Positions 44,236-53,542 of a stretch of 64,000 nt of DNA are shown in pieces; within the stretch, counting starts at the first letter, position 1, and each line of letters starts with the position of its first letter. This stretch comes from G963422705 sp963422705 (GTDB taxonomy: Bacteria; Poribacteria; WGA-4E; WGA-3G): assembly GCA_963422705.1 (NCBI GenBank), contig OY730443.1:1-64000 (forward strand), read 5' to 3'. A model generated the notes under the pieces. That model searched no databases and had not been told where the DNA came from. It saw only the letters and a program-made list of their open reading frames with translations. Both the position numbers and the translations under genes were made by a program.

Positions 44236-45576
44236 TTAAGTATAACGGGTATTCTGATATTCCGGTGCGTAGAATGCGGGAAGCAAACTATCGACTTGGA
44301 GTAAGCCTCGTTCGGTTACTTGAATTTCATCATCACTGAACGTTAGCATGCCATCATTCTGAAGTTTCTCGTAGACGTCAGCGAACAACTTCAGAATATC
44401 GGCGTTAAATTTCTGTTTAAAATAGGCGGTTTTAATTTTTCCCAATTTGAGTTGAAGTATCATCTCACGCGTCAGCTGTTCAGTTTTCGTCGGGGATAAG
44501 GCGCGATGTAAGGGCAGCTTATTTTCCCCCAGGTGCGAGAGATAGTCTCCCCAGGCCGGGGCATTCTGAAAATGAATTCCGCTCAAATGCGAGAACGATG
44601 CGACACCGGTTCCCAGCATATCGCTGCCTTGCCAGACTGCATCGCGATAGATAAATTGGGCATCATTCTCCTTTTTAACCATGGTATAAGCACTAGAATG
44701 TCGGTAGCCTCCCTTTGCGAATTGCTCATTTGCGTACTGGTGCCATTCCCGTTTCAGTTTCCAATCTGCTACGGGTATTCTGTTTCCGTCGAAGATATCC
44801 TTGGAGTAGATGGTGTTAAACGGGAGTTCCATCTGATAGACAGTGATACTATCAGGTTCGAGCTCTATCGTTTTTTTGATGGTTTCGCGCCAGCTTCCCC
44901 AGGTTTCGCCTATCATGCCGGCGATGAGATCGATATTCACCTGTGCGAATTTCAATTCCTGTATCCACGGTGCGATGCGGTAGACATCCTTTGCAAGGTG
45001 TGCCCTGCCATTTTCAGCAAGGATATCGTCATTGAAATTTTCAACGCCGAGGCTCAATCGCGTCACGCCAATTGCCTTGATTACCTCGATTTTCTTTTGG
45101 GTTAACGTGCCAGGTTCACATTCAAAAGCAATCTCTTCGGCATCATCCCAGGGCATCGCGCGTTTGACTCGTTCTACCAATGCCTTGAGATGTTTAACGC
45201 TGATGTAAGAAGGAGTCCCCCCACCAAAATAGACGAATTTTAGCATTCTTCCCGCAATCGCTTTCTGGGTGCTGTAAAGTTCAATCTCCTTGGCGATTGC
45301 GTTCAAATATGTATCAATCTCTGAACTATTCTTGTCCGTGTAGACGCGAAAATAGCAGAATTTGCACCGTTTACGACAGAAGGGAATATGTAGATAGAGT
45401 CCAAGCGTGGTATCGTGTCGCGGCGGTTCCGCCAAAGCGCGCTGTACGTCCGGAACGGTGTCTTCGCCCCATACAGAATACGGCGGATAATTCGAAACGA
45501 AAACGCTGCCAACGGTTGTTTGCTTCGAATCTATGCCTGCTGTCGCGGGTTCCGGTTTAGTTTCTATGGTATGCAT
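44236..45576 (-). CDS. HemN/coproporphyrinogen oxidase-like radical SAM protein
   Basis: 446 residues. C67, C71 and C74 in IPFCRKRCKFC form the CX3CX2C cluster site. VYFGGGTPSYI binds SAM, and FECEPGTLTQKK and RLSLGVENFNDDIL follow as in HemN-like enzymes, with a C-terminal HemN-type region. An extra 55-residue N-terminal part precedes the barrel. True HemN activity is not certain, since members of this group also act as haem chaperones, methyltransferases or cyclopropanases. Translation is coupled to the upstream propeller gene: stop and start overlap as TGATG. The GTG one codon earlier is less likely. Confidence 0.82.
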   Translation of the reverse strand: MHTIETKPEPATAGIDSKQTTVGSVFVSNYPPYSVWGEDTVPDVQRALAEPPRHDTTLGLYLHIPFCRKRCKFCYFRVYTDKNSSEIDTYLNAIAKEIELYSTQKAIAGRMLKFVYFGGGTPSYISVKHLKALVERVKRAMPWDDAEEIAFECEPGTLTQKKIEVIKAIGVTRLSLGVENFNDDILAENGRAHLAKDVYRIAPWIQELKFAQVNIDLIAGMIGETWGSWRETIKKTIELEPDSITVYQMELPFNTIYSKDIFDGNRIPVADWKLKREWHQYANEQFAKGGYRHSSAYTMVKKENDAQFIYRDAVWQGSDMLGTGVASFSHLSGIHFQNAPAWGDYLSHLGENKLPLHRALSPTKTEQLTREMILQLKLGKIKTAYFKQKFNADILKLFADVYEKLQNDGMLTFSDDEIQVTERGLLQVDSLLPAFYAPEYQNTRYT

Positions 45577-46736
45577 CACTTATTTTCTCCAAAACAGTAA
45601 AAACTGCCTGATTCCGTGCCGATATATAGACGCCCGTCGGCTACACTTGGCGAAGCGGTAATCGCTGAACCGGTTGCGAATTCCCACACAGATTCTCCGG
45701 TGGATATGTCTAAGGCAATCAAAAGTCCCCGTGTCGTGCCAAAGTAGACGCTATTGCCGGCAATAACCGGAGATGATTCAATGCGGGATTTAGTGGTGTA
45801 AATCCATTTTAATTCGCCTGCGTCCGGTGAAAGGGCGTGTACCATCTTATCACGCCCGCCGATAATAACAAGAGTGTCGGTTACAGCCGCGGATGCAAAA
45901 AATGGAAATCTCCGTTGCCGATGTTGATACCGCCACGCAATCTTACCCTTCTCTAAGTCTACCCCTAAGACTTCGGTGCCGTAAGTCCCAACGTAGGCAC
46001 GGCGGCGTAAAATCGCGGGACTCGCGCCGACATAGGCGCCGAGGTTCACTCGTTGCGTCTCCGTACCGTCGCTAATATTAATGACGCGCAGATAACTATC
46101 GCATCCCGTAATAACCACGGAATTACCGAAAATTGCCGGTGTACCGTGGACATAGCCTTCGGTTTCAAATTTCCAAACTAATTCGCCATCGACTCGATTC
46201 AGGCAATAGAGAAAACCGTCGTAGGAACCGAATAGCACCTTATCTCCGAAGAAATTTGCCGATGAGAGAATTTCTCCTGCTGATTCGAATTTCCACTTCC
46301 GTTTCCCGGTGTTTGCCTCTATAGCATGAAAGCCACCATCACCGTCTCCGACATAAACGATACCGTCATGGATAGAAGGTGACGCCTTGATGGCGGCAGA
46401 AAAATCGCTGTCACCCGCTCGATAATTCCATTTCAGCTCGCCGTTTTGCGCGTCCAATGCGTAGAGGTACCCGTCTAACGCACCTACGTATACAGTTCCC
46501 TTAACAACAGCTGCCGTACCCTGAATCATATCTTTCGCTTGAAACGTCCAGAGTAGTTCTAATGTCTGCGGAAGTTCGGTTGTTGCAACCCCAGTGAGTT
46601 GTCGGTTCCCCCGAAAGCTTGTCCAGTCGCCTGCAGCGGCGTTCAGTTTCATGCCCTGAGGAAATAGAATTAAAACAACGCCTATCATCAAAAAAGAGGC
46701 GCTGTACTGTGATTTGTATGGTGGATTCTGATTCAT
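45576..46736 (-). CDS. PQQ-type beta-propeller protein, exported
   Basis: 386 residues. Signal peptide (hydrophobic residues 13-30), then GDWTSFRGNRQLTGV, the usual beginning of these exported propellers. About seven blades follow, each with a GTVYVGALDGYLYALDAQNG-like PQQ repeat. It lacks the residues of quinoprotein dehydrogenases, so a binding or scaffold role (BamB-like) is more likely than PQQ catalysis. First gene of the coupled pair with the radical SAM gene. Confidence 0.85.
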   Translation of the reverse strand: MNQNPPYKSQYSASFLMIGVVLILFPQGMKLNAAAGDWTSFRGNRQLTGVATTELPQTLELLWTFQAKDMIQGTAAVVKGTVYVGALDGYLYALDAQNGELKWNYRAGDSDFSAAIKASPSIHDGIVYVGDGDGGFHAIEANTGKRKWKFESAGEILSSANFFGDKVLFGSYDGFLYCLNRVDGELVWKFETEGYVHGTPAIFGNSVVITGCDSYLRVINISDGTETQRVNLGAYVGASPAILRRRAYVGTYGTEVLGVDLEKGKIAWRYQHRQRRFPFFASAAVTDTLVIIGGRDKMVHALSPDAGELKWIYTTKSRIESSPVIAGNSVYFGTTRGLLIALDISTGESVWEFATGSAITASPSVADGRLYIGTESGSFYCFGENK

Positions 46737-46845
46737 TATCTCAAAGAATCAAAGGGATTTGCTCACACAATTTGATAGCTGATGCCACTGCATGCCAAAC
46801 GTCCTTCCCCTTGTATTGCCGCGTTACATCTTTTTATTTCTTTTA

Positions 46846-48281
46846 CTATAACATGAGCTTACCATATCCGCCCCGCAAATTCAATTGAAAAGCGCGTTGT
46901 CTGTATAGAAATTCAAACAGATTTCCCTCATGTGGACTGTCCCACGAAATCTGCGTCGTCGGAATTGCGCCGATATTCAACCGTTCTACTAACGGATTTT
47001 CTAGCAATGCCTGTATGAGGGCGGCATCTTCAGTCATGGCACTAGCGACTAACGTCGCGCCAATCGTGTCAGCCAATTGTGTCTGCGGTACTTCCACAAC
47101 ACTCACGAAAGGGAAGGGGAATTCTGTATTTGCCAGGGGATGCTCTAGTTCTTGACACCAGATTACAGTCGGCCTGAGGAAAGTACATCCATCTAATTCA
47201 ACAACCCGTTCGCCAGTTGTGAATTCGATTGCCCCGTTCTGTTTTAGCTGCCGTTCAATGAATGAGGAGATGCGGTAGGCGTTTTGCGGGTTTGCCCATG
47301 CTGCGAGTTTCGCCTCTGGATGTGTGAGGGGTTTAGGCTCAATATGCGCCAAACGTTCCGCCAAGGCGCTGGCAATCTGCTCTCCGTGCGAGGCAACCCA
47401 AACGCCGGAGGCATTAATACAAGCTCTGCCACCGTTTCTGGCGACGGATTCGACAATCAGTTCGAGGTAGTTTTCCCACTGTGGGCTATATTCTTTATCT
47501 ATGATAATTTTGCTTCGCCCAGGGCCATGAATTTCGACATGCGGTTCTGTTCGCCACGGTGCGACAGTCGCACCACCCCCAAAAAGCAGAGAGCGGCCAC
47601 ACCGGAAAAGGATTTCATTCGCACCCGCGTGCTCGGTTGGGTAGAAACTGAACGCCTCAGGGGCACATCCGGCAGCGATAAAGGCTTGTGCTATCCGATA
47701 CGGTGTCCACGGTTCCTCACGTCCAGGTTTTAGCACGAGCGGGACTTTGAGCGGGATGGCAGGTATCCACAACGAATGCACGCCGGGAGAATTGCTGGGC
47801 AGAACGGCGCCCAGCGCATTCGTTTCACATACGTAACTCAGAATCCGTTCATTTTGATGTCCCCACCCGGTATCCAGGATGGACAAGTCTAAGCCACGGG
47901 TTAACCCATCGAGGACATCTCCCATCTTCTCCAATACCCCTTGAATCTTATCCATGTTCTGTTGACAGAGGGTTTCAGGAAGGCCCGTTGTCCCGAAACC
48001 TGTCGGAGATAATCCGTTGGGGATTGAACGGATTCATCAAGCGGAAGTTCAGCAGTTGTGAAAAAACGGGCAGCTTCTGTCGAAATCGAGAGCAATTCCG
48101 CGACGGTGTGTCGCCCAAGTGCCTGTTTATGAAATGCCATGTTACCCAGTTCTTTGGAGATAAGCCCTCGATTTGCTTGACTGACGGAGACTAAGGGTTC
48201 ACCTGTTTTAATATGAGAAAGTCTGAACGCGTTCAAACTTCTATAAGAACGTCCGGCACGTAAAATTGGGATGTGGTCCAT
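46846..48281 (-). pseudogene. Aldehyde dehydrogenase/LuxC-like acyl reductase with one frameshift
   Basis: Two frames together make one protein of about 478 residues. Upstream: ATG at 48281, ending with TDYLRQVSG. Downstream: LPETLCQQNMDKIQGVLEKM to the stop at 46846. The switch lies near 47990 in a run of the form GGGACAACGGG, where one base appears to be missing. The downstream part has ALGAVLPSNSPGVHSLW, LVLKPGREEPWTPY, LLFGGGATVAPWR and the likely catalytic Cys in GGRACINASGVW. It would reduce an activated acid to aldehyde or oxidise an aldehyde. One missing base is compatible with an assembly error, so the gene may be intact in the organism. Confidence 0.8.
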
Positions 48282-48429
48282 TTTGAGTTAAACGAGTAGG
48301 AACTGCGATTTCCCATTAAAATTTGTGTGGATTTTTCCACGGTTTGTGCTTGTCACGCAGCACATGGTATCAAAAATCGCAAATCGTTAGGCGGGAGCGA
48401 GGTAATCTCGTCCCCATCTTCATTGATAT

Positions 48430-49131
48430 CTATGCGACAATCTTCGCTACCCAGCCCGAGCTGGCATCGCAATAGAGGAAATCATCACCATAGATGGATA
48501 ATCCGTGTGGTTCAGGCTGTCCTTCAGGCACTTCAATCCGTTCGAGGATTGTGCCATCTTCAAGGTGGAGCTTGACAATAACCCGTTTGGAGGTATGCGT
48601 CACCCATAACCCGTCTTCAACCCGAACGGTGCCGTGTCCGCGCTCGTAAGGCAACGGAAGTGTGTGTTGTACGCACCAATCTGATGTACGAATCTTGTGT
48701 ATTTCCTTATTCTTCAGGGTTTGCACCCACAAATGCCCTTCATCGTAATTATCGTATTCAACACCGTGCGTGCCCCCGCCATCCGGAACAGGATACCGTC
48801 CGAGCGTTTCACCAGTCTCCGCATCGACTTTGAAAATTTCCCCTGCGCCCGCCTTCGCATCTGTATCTCGGACGGGGCGCCAACGTTCAGCGGAACCATT
48901 TGCGGCTAACCAGAGGGCACCCTCGCCATAAGCCATACCGCTGGTATTAGAGGATTCACTCGATATGTCACGGATGAGTTTTGGTACGGCATAATCCACA
49001 TCCGCCGCAATTTCAATAAGGGCGACTCTATCGGTAATCTGATCCACAATCCACAATCCATGGTGTGTCACTTGCAAACCGTTTGGTACAGAATAGGGTG
49101 CCCGGAAGACTTTTTGAATTTGTGTGGACAT
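48430..49131 (-). CDS. NHL/SMP-30-like beta-propeller, probably cytoplasmic
   Basis: 233 residues, no signal peptide. Repeated strands such as PNGLQVTHHGLWIVDQITDR, SGMAYGEGALWLAANGS, THGVEYDNYDEGHLWVQTLK and PHGLSIYGDDFLYCDASSG, spaced as propeller blades. The number of blades is low (about five), so it may dimerise. Function unknown; enzymes of this kind hydrolyse lactones or bind cofactors. The start at 49131 behind AAAGGAG is preferred to an in-frame start at 49200. It lies between the reductase and the ligase genes, which suggests a shared pathway. Confidence 0.7.
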   Translation of the reverse strand: MSTQIQKVFRAPYSVPNGLQVTHHGLWIVDQITDRVALIEIAADVDYAVPKLIRDISSESSNTSGMAYGEGALWLAANGSAERWRPVRDTDAKAGAGEIFKVDAETGETLGRYPVPDGGGTHGVEYDNYDEGHLWVQTLKNKEIHKIRTSDWCVQHTLPLPYERGHGTVRVEDGLWVTHTSKRVIVKLHLEDGTILERIEVPEGQPEPHGLSIYGDDFLYCDASSGWVAKIVA

Positions 49132-49236
49132 ATTGCTGTTACTCCTTTTTTGAAAATGAATCCCTACGGAATTGGAGCGTCGGAAAGATTTCAGAGGCAA
49201 CTGAATTCCATCACGCTTTAGTAAACATTCACGAAA

Positions 49237-50316
49237 TCAATAAACACCTATCACGACAGTCTCTTGAAGTTCAGAAAGCAAGCGGAGGTTTTCAACACCA
49301 TCCCAGGGGTACTGTGAAATCGGTTTTGCGCGTTCAGCCTCATCCCGTTCCAAAAACCGCGGCATGAAGAATTCTTTTGTCAAGGTTGTCAGCATCACCC
49401 TTCCCGTTTTGCCGTAATCAACCGGTTTCTCCGGTTCTTCACGGTTCACCAATTCGATTACAGCGCGTGGCTGCGGTGGGTAATAGATGATTGCGTAATT
49501 ATCGGCCGGGTTGAACGGTTTACAAGTGGCTAACCCCATAAGCGTATTGCCATAGGTAGGAACAAAATCGATACCTTGGACGAGTTCCTCACGCGCGAAT
49601 CGGTGAAACTGCGCATCCATTTCGGTGCCGCCACAGAAGATGCCTTTAATGCCGGCTTTTTGCAACGAAATCTTTTCACACAATGCCTCAAGCAGTTTAG
49701 GTGTCGTAAAAAGGCACTGAACGTTTTCATGTGCTTTGAGGACATTGAGTGCTTGTGAAATAACGTGGTTTTTGTAGGCATCCAATTCTTGGTGCTTGCC
49801 ATAATGCACTAGCTGGTTCACCCACCGCGGGTCCAAATCGACGAGGAAACAGATACCCCCGCGATGTTGGGCGAGATGTTCAACAGCAAGGCGTAATCGC
49901 CTTGGCCCCGTTGGGCCCAGCATGAGCCAGTCGCTGCCGGGTGGGAACCCCTCATCGGATAGGGTTCCACTAAATTGCTCATAATCGATGTGGAAGTCGC
50001 GAACACTAATCCGACACTTCGGTACGCCGGTGGAGCCGCCGGTTTCAAACACGTAAACCGGTTTATCGGCATAAGCCTTTGGTACCCAGCGCCGGACGGG
50101 GCCACCGCGGAGCCATTCGTCTTCGAAATGCCCGAGAATTTTCAAGTCGGTGTAGCCGCCGATTTCTGCTCTCGGGTCGAAATCGAGGGTTTCAGCGAAT
50201 TCTACCCAAAACGGGCACCCGGTTTCTGGACTAAAATGCCAATTGACGATATCCCTGACATGGGCATCAAGTTCAATTTTCGCTTTCGCAATTTTTTGAG
50301 ATAAATTCATTTGCAT
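49237..50316 (-). CDS. Adenylate-forming enzyme, LuxE/PaaK-like, short
   Basis: 359 residues. The ATP loop is ETGGSTGVPKCR near residue 91, GGTEMDAQFHRFAREEL and FVPTYGNTLMGLAT form the adenine site, and DYGKTGRVMLTTLTKEFFMP is the hinge region. The C-terminal lid domain of ordinary acyl-CoA ligases is very short. Together with the LuxC-like reductase on the same strand it resembles the LuxE/LuxC pair that turns an acid into an aldehyde; the substrate is unknown. ATG starts at 50316 and 50310 are both possible, and no strong Shine-Dalgarno is seen. Confidence 0.75.
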   Translation of the reverse strand: MQMNLSQKIAKAKIELDAHVRDIVNWHFSPETGCPFWVEFAETLDFDPRAEIGGYTDLKILGHFEDEWLRGGPVRRWVPKAYADKPVYVFETGGSTGVPKCRISVRDFHIDYEQFSGTLSDEGFPPGSDWLMLGPTGPRRLRLAVEHLAQHRGGICFLVDLDPRWVNQLVHYGKHQELDAYKNHVISQALNVLKAHENVQCLFTTPKLLEALCEKISLQKAGIKGIFCGGTEMDAQFHRFAREELVQGIDFVPTYGNTLMGLATCKPFNPADNYAIIYYPPQPRAVIELVNREEPEKPVDYGKTGRVMLTTLTKEFFMPRFLERDEAERAKPISQYPWDGVENLRLLSELQETVVIGVY

Positions 50317-50379
50317 AACATCATACAGATTTACAAATCTTGCATTAAAGGCATTTTAGCAAACCGTTTCTGTTGGCTG

Positions 50380-50985
50380 TCAGGCTTTTTGCGCCACCAT
50401 TCCGGTGAGGATGCCGAGGATTTTGTCACACCTTTCAATTTGGTAGACAGACATATCAATATCGAGTTTTTGCTCTTCCAACCTGAGAAATCGCCAAAGA
50501 ACGCCTGTCGTAGTGGCCCCATAGATGCGCGAAATGTCATTCCCTTCTGCCGCGTTAAAACGTTGTGCAGCCACCATTTCCGCGACACATTGCCCCAATC
50601 CGACTTCCAGATTGTCGTTCTTTGCCTCGACAAGCACAATCGCAGGGGCCTCTAAATCAAATTGAACAGGTGAGAGACTAACCACAAAGTCACATACACC
50701 GGTTAACCCATCCCCGGCATCCACGTTAAAGTCAATGCCTGAAAAAAGACTGATACGATGCGCTAATTGTTCACGGAGTTCAACAAGAACATCGGCAACA
50801 ATCAACTCTGATTTTGCCTTCTCTGTCGCGATAGCGGTGGCTAACGGCACATTTCGTTCCAAAGTTGCGATGAGATGTGCACTCGGTTCTACCGGGGCTA
50901 AGTCGGCAAAAAGCCCGGCGGTATCAATTTCTTTGAGGTGAAACGTCTTGCGCGCAGCTGCTAAGGTAAAGTTACTATACCCCAT
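50380..50985 (-). CDS. PD-(D/E)XK nuclease-like protein of unknown function
   Basis: 201 residues. The segment GLTGVCDFVVSL (D99) is followed by APAIVLVEAKNDNLEVGLGQ (E120, K122), then a helix with Q and a strand ending GVLWRFLRL. This is the D...ExK core of restriction-endonuclease-like folds. No methylase or specificity subunit is adjacent, so it is not an evident restriction system. It could be a housekeeping nuclease or an inactive fold. GAGGG stands 7 bases before the ATG. It lies 76 bases downstream of the propeller operon on the same strand. Confidence 0.6.
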   Translation of the reverse strand: MGYSNFTLAAARKTFHLKEIDTAGLFADLAPVEPSAHLIATLERNVPLATAIATEKAKSELIVADVLVELREQLAHRISLFSGIDFNVDAGDGLTGVCDFVVSLSPVQFDLEAPAIVLVEAKNDNLEVGLGQCVAEMVAAQRFNAAEGNDISRIYGATTTGVLWRFLRLEEQKLDIDMSVYQIERCDKILGILTGMVAQKA

Positions 50986-51061
50986 TTGAAAGCCCTCCGC
51001 AAACTAAAGATTTGCCTGTCAAATGAGCCTCACCGCTGCTGACGAGAAATCCTCCTTGAAC

Positions 51062-52594
51062 CTATTCAGAAATAGCAAAAAGCGTGTTACGCGTTGCGAT
51101 ATAAAGTACACCATCTTTCGCCACGGGTGTCGTGTAAACCGCACTCCCCATGTTCGTTTCAAACAAGACTTGCTCGGTTTTGCCAGTCTTTAAGATGACG
51201 ACATCCCCATCCTCATCGCCGAGGTAAACCTTACCATCCACGACAAATGGCGAACCCCAAATCGCGGCATAGGTATCGTGCTTCCAATAGAAATCGCCGG
51301 TATTCACATCTAAGCAATAGAGGAATCCACTCAAGTCAGAGATGTAGAGAAGTCCTTCACTAATAGAAACGGTGGACATCGTCCTATTAAACTGTTCATT
51401 GCCGAAGTGCCAGACAGCGCCAGTTTCAGTGATATCCCCGGTTTGCGAGGCATCAATACACCAGAGGTGTCCGACACCTTCACCATGCTCAGGGTCCTGC
51501 CCCACTGCAATGTAGACGCTGTCTTGGTAGACAACGGGGGTTGAAATAATGTTATTTCGCGTCCCTCTGCCACCGAGCTCCCACACTGAATCTTTAGGGT
51601 TGCAGTCAAATTTCCAGATAATCTCACCGGTTTCTGGCTCAAAAGCGTAAACCCAGCCATCGCCACCGGGAATAATCACCTGTGGTACACCTTTGATAAC
51701 GCCGTAGGTGGGATTTGACCATTGTCCGTGTAGTATATTTTCGCCTGGGGAAGCATCTTCCCAGACCAGTTTACCTGTATTTTTGTTTAATGCAATAAAG
51801 CTGGGGGCATCAGGAGATGGGATGTGGATGTGCCCTTCATCAACACCGTTACTGGTTTCCAAAAAAAGCAGCTCACCGACAACGAGGGGGGAACAGGTAG
51901 CGAGATTGTGAGGGAAAACATCCAACTCTTCCATCATATCATAACTCCAGATGATATCTGCGTCAATCTTACTTACCTCCACTTCATTTGTAACGGGCCC
52001 ATCGTTTTCTCCATCAAGGAAGCCTTCAGTATCAAGACACACGACTTCACAACGGTTGGAGACATAGTAAAGCCTGTCGCCTTCAATAAACGGTGTTGAG
52101 CAAACCCCTTGCTGCGGCCAATCGTTGACACGCCCCGATGGAAGTTTCGTGTGGGTGGACTGCCAGAGAAATTCGCCATCCGCTTCGCGGAACGCCATGA
52201 TAACCCCTCTGTCGCGTGTTAATTTTGGGTTTCGAAGTGCTTGGTTATTTGTTCCAACGAATACTTTACCACCGACGACAAGGGGACCGGCATAGGTTTG
52301 GGAACCGAGTTGTGCAGTCCATTTGATATTTTCGCCAGTTTCAGTATTCCAGGTAGCCGGTACATTTTTTTCATTCGATATCATGTTTCGACTGAGCGTA
52401 CCGCCCCACAGTGCGATTTCCTTTTCCGCAGCGATACCAGAAATTGCGGCGCCCAAGAGAATGCCGATAATAAGCAAAAAAATCTGACTTTGTGTAGTAT
52501 TCGTTGGGTGATTCGTGGCATCTTTGTTAGTGATAACATTTTTTTTTACAAAAGGGGACGGTGCGTTTCCGCGCACCATATCATTTCTTTGCAT
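51062..52594 (-). CDS. PQQ-type beta-propeller protein, membrane-anchored or exported
   Basis: 510 residues. About 37 hydrophilic residues precede a hydrophobic segment (IFLLIIGILLGAAISGIAA), then EIALWGGTLSRNMISNEKNV and a propeller with PQQ-type blades (GGKVFVGTNNQA, LYYVSNRCEVVCLDTEG, GWVYAFEPETGEIIWKF, GLLYISDLSGFLYCLDV). The long polar N-terminus before the membrane segment suggests an anchor. It starts 3 bases after the stop of the lipoprotein gene, so the two are translated together. Confidence 0.85.
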   Translation of the reverse strand: MQRNDMVRGNAPSPFVKKNVITNKDATNHPTNTTQSQIFLLIIGILLGAAISGIAAEKEIALWGGTLSRNMISNEKNVPATWNTETGENIKWTAQLGSQTYAGPLVVGGKVFVGTNNQALRNPKLTRDRGVIMAFREADGEFLWQSTHTKLPSGRVNDWPQQGVCSTPFIEGDRLYYVSNRCEVVCLDTEGFLDGENDGPVTNEVEVSKIDADIIWSYDMMEELDVFPHNLATCSPLVVGELLFLETSNGVDEGHIHIPSPDAPSFIALNKNTGKLVWEDASPGENILHGQWSNPTYGVIKGVPQVIIPGGDGWVYAFEPETGEIIWKFDCNPKDSVWELGGRGTRNNIISTPVVYQDSVYIAVGQDPEHGEGVGHLWCIDASQTGDITETGAVWHFGNEQFNRTMSTVSISEGLLYISDLSGFLYCLDVNTGDFYWKHDTYAAIWGSPFVVDGKVYLGDEDGDVVILKTGKTEQVLFETNMGSAVYTTPVAKDGVLYIATRNTLFAISE

Positions 52595-52597
52595 ATA

Positions 52598-53542
52598 TCA
52601 CCATACCTCTAGATTATCATAATAAATTTCGGTTGCGGAGTACCCGTAAATGCCGGGGCTGCCTTCGCGATTGGGGAGCGGGTCTTCGGCAGTGATTGTC
52701 CAAGCGTCCGGTTCAGGCGTACCCGTCCGCCAGATTTTACCACGGATGACTGCTTTATCATCAATAATTTCTACCTTCATTTTCATAGTATACCAGACAT
52801 CGGGCTCCCACGGAAAATCTATCGTCTTTGCCATCCGAAGGTCAGATGCCCAAGAGCGGATTTGTAAACGTTGATGCCTCCCTTGCATGTCCAGTGTATA
52901 CCGATTCGCAATCAGTCCCATATCGGGTAATCTCCGCTTATGTTTCGTGCCCATGAGTTCAATTTGGATGGTATAATTTTTCATATTCGGGGGGCCGATG
53001 TAGACGTTAGAGCGATTTAACCCTCGCTGGACGGGGGTTTTGACGAGAATTCTGCCGCCACCTTTCTCTCTAACGAAAAACTTACCGGTTGCGCCGAGCC
53101 ACTGGGGTGGAATTTTTTCCAATTCAATCGCCTCAAAATCCTCTGTCCAGGGCAACGCAGGAATGACACGGATACGGGCTATCGCGTTCATATCCCCGGA
53201 TTCGACGAGAACCGTCCCGGCTTGTGCGCCGGCGGTTTTATCCGGTGTAAACAGGCCGTCTCGGAGCGTTCCAACTAGCCCAGGATGCATCCATTTGCTA
53301 TTCTCAAGGGGGTTGGTACGGTTACCGCTTGCATCAAAAGCGATAACCGTGAACTGAATTGGATTTCCATCCGTTACGATTTCAGCAGGGGTTAGCAAAA
53401 TAGAGACTGGCGGCCCCGTTGAGTGAGGCTGTTCGCTAAGCACCGGCGCCTCCTCTTTACCCGAACATCCAGCGATAAAAAAGCAGACTATTAAACAGAG
53501 AATCGTTACGCGGCAATTCCGCCTACAAGTGATTTCTATCAT
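52598..53542 (-). CDS. Lipoprotein with concanavalin-like/DUF1080-type C-terminal domain
   Basis: 314 residues. Signal peptide with lipobox FFIAGC (Cys near residue 25) and a following Ser-Gly. Residues 45-130 look like a bacterial Ig-like domain (PAEIVTDGNPIQFTVIAFDA). Residues 135-314 form a jelly-roll like that of 3-keto-disaccharide hydrolases (NYTIQIELMGT, PDVWYTMKMKVE, EIYYDNLEVW). Its ATG overlaps the stop of the upstream propeller gene as ATGA, and the next propeller gene follows 3 bases later. In related systems these parts are often one long protein, so the three products probably work as one outer-envelope complex (inference). Confidence 0.75.
   Translation of the reverse strand: MIEITCRRNCRVTILCLIVCFFIAGCSGKEEAPVLSEQPHSTGPPVSILLTPAEIVTDGNPIQFTVIAFDASGNRTNPLENSKWMHPGLVGTLRDGLFTPDKTAGAQAGTVLVESGDMNAIARIRVIPALPWTEDFEAIELEKIPPQWLGATGKFFVREKGGGRILVKTPVQRGLNRSNVYIGPPNMKNYTIQIELMGTKHKRRLPDMGLIANRYTLDMQGRHQRLQIRSWASDLRMAKTIDFPWEPDVWYTMKMKVEIIDDKAVIRGKIWRTGTPEPDAWTITAEDPLPNREGSPGIYGYSATEIYYDNLEVW

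Noticed and set aside
50380..50985. Active restriction-modification system
   Set aside because: Only a nuclease-like core is present, with no methylase or specificity gene nearby. The Mod relic is 49 kb away and broken.
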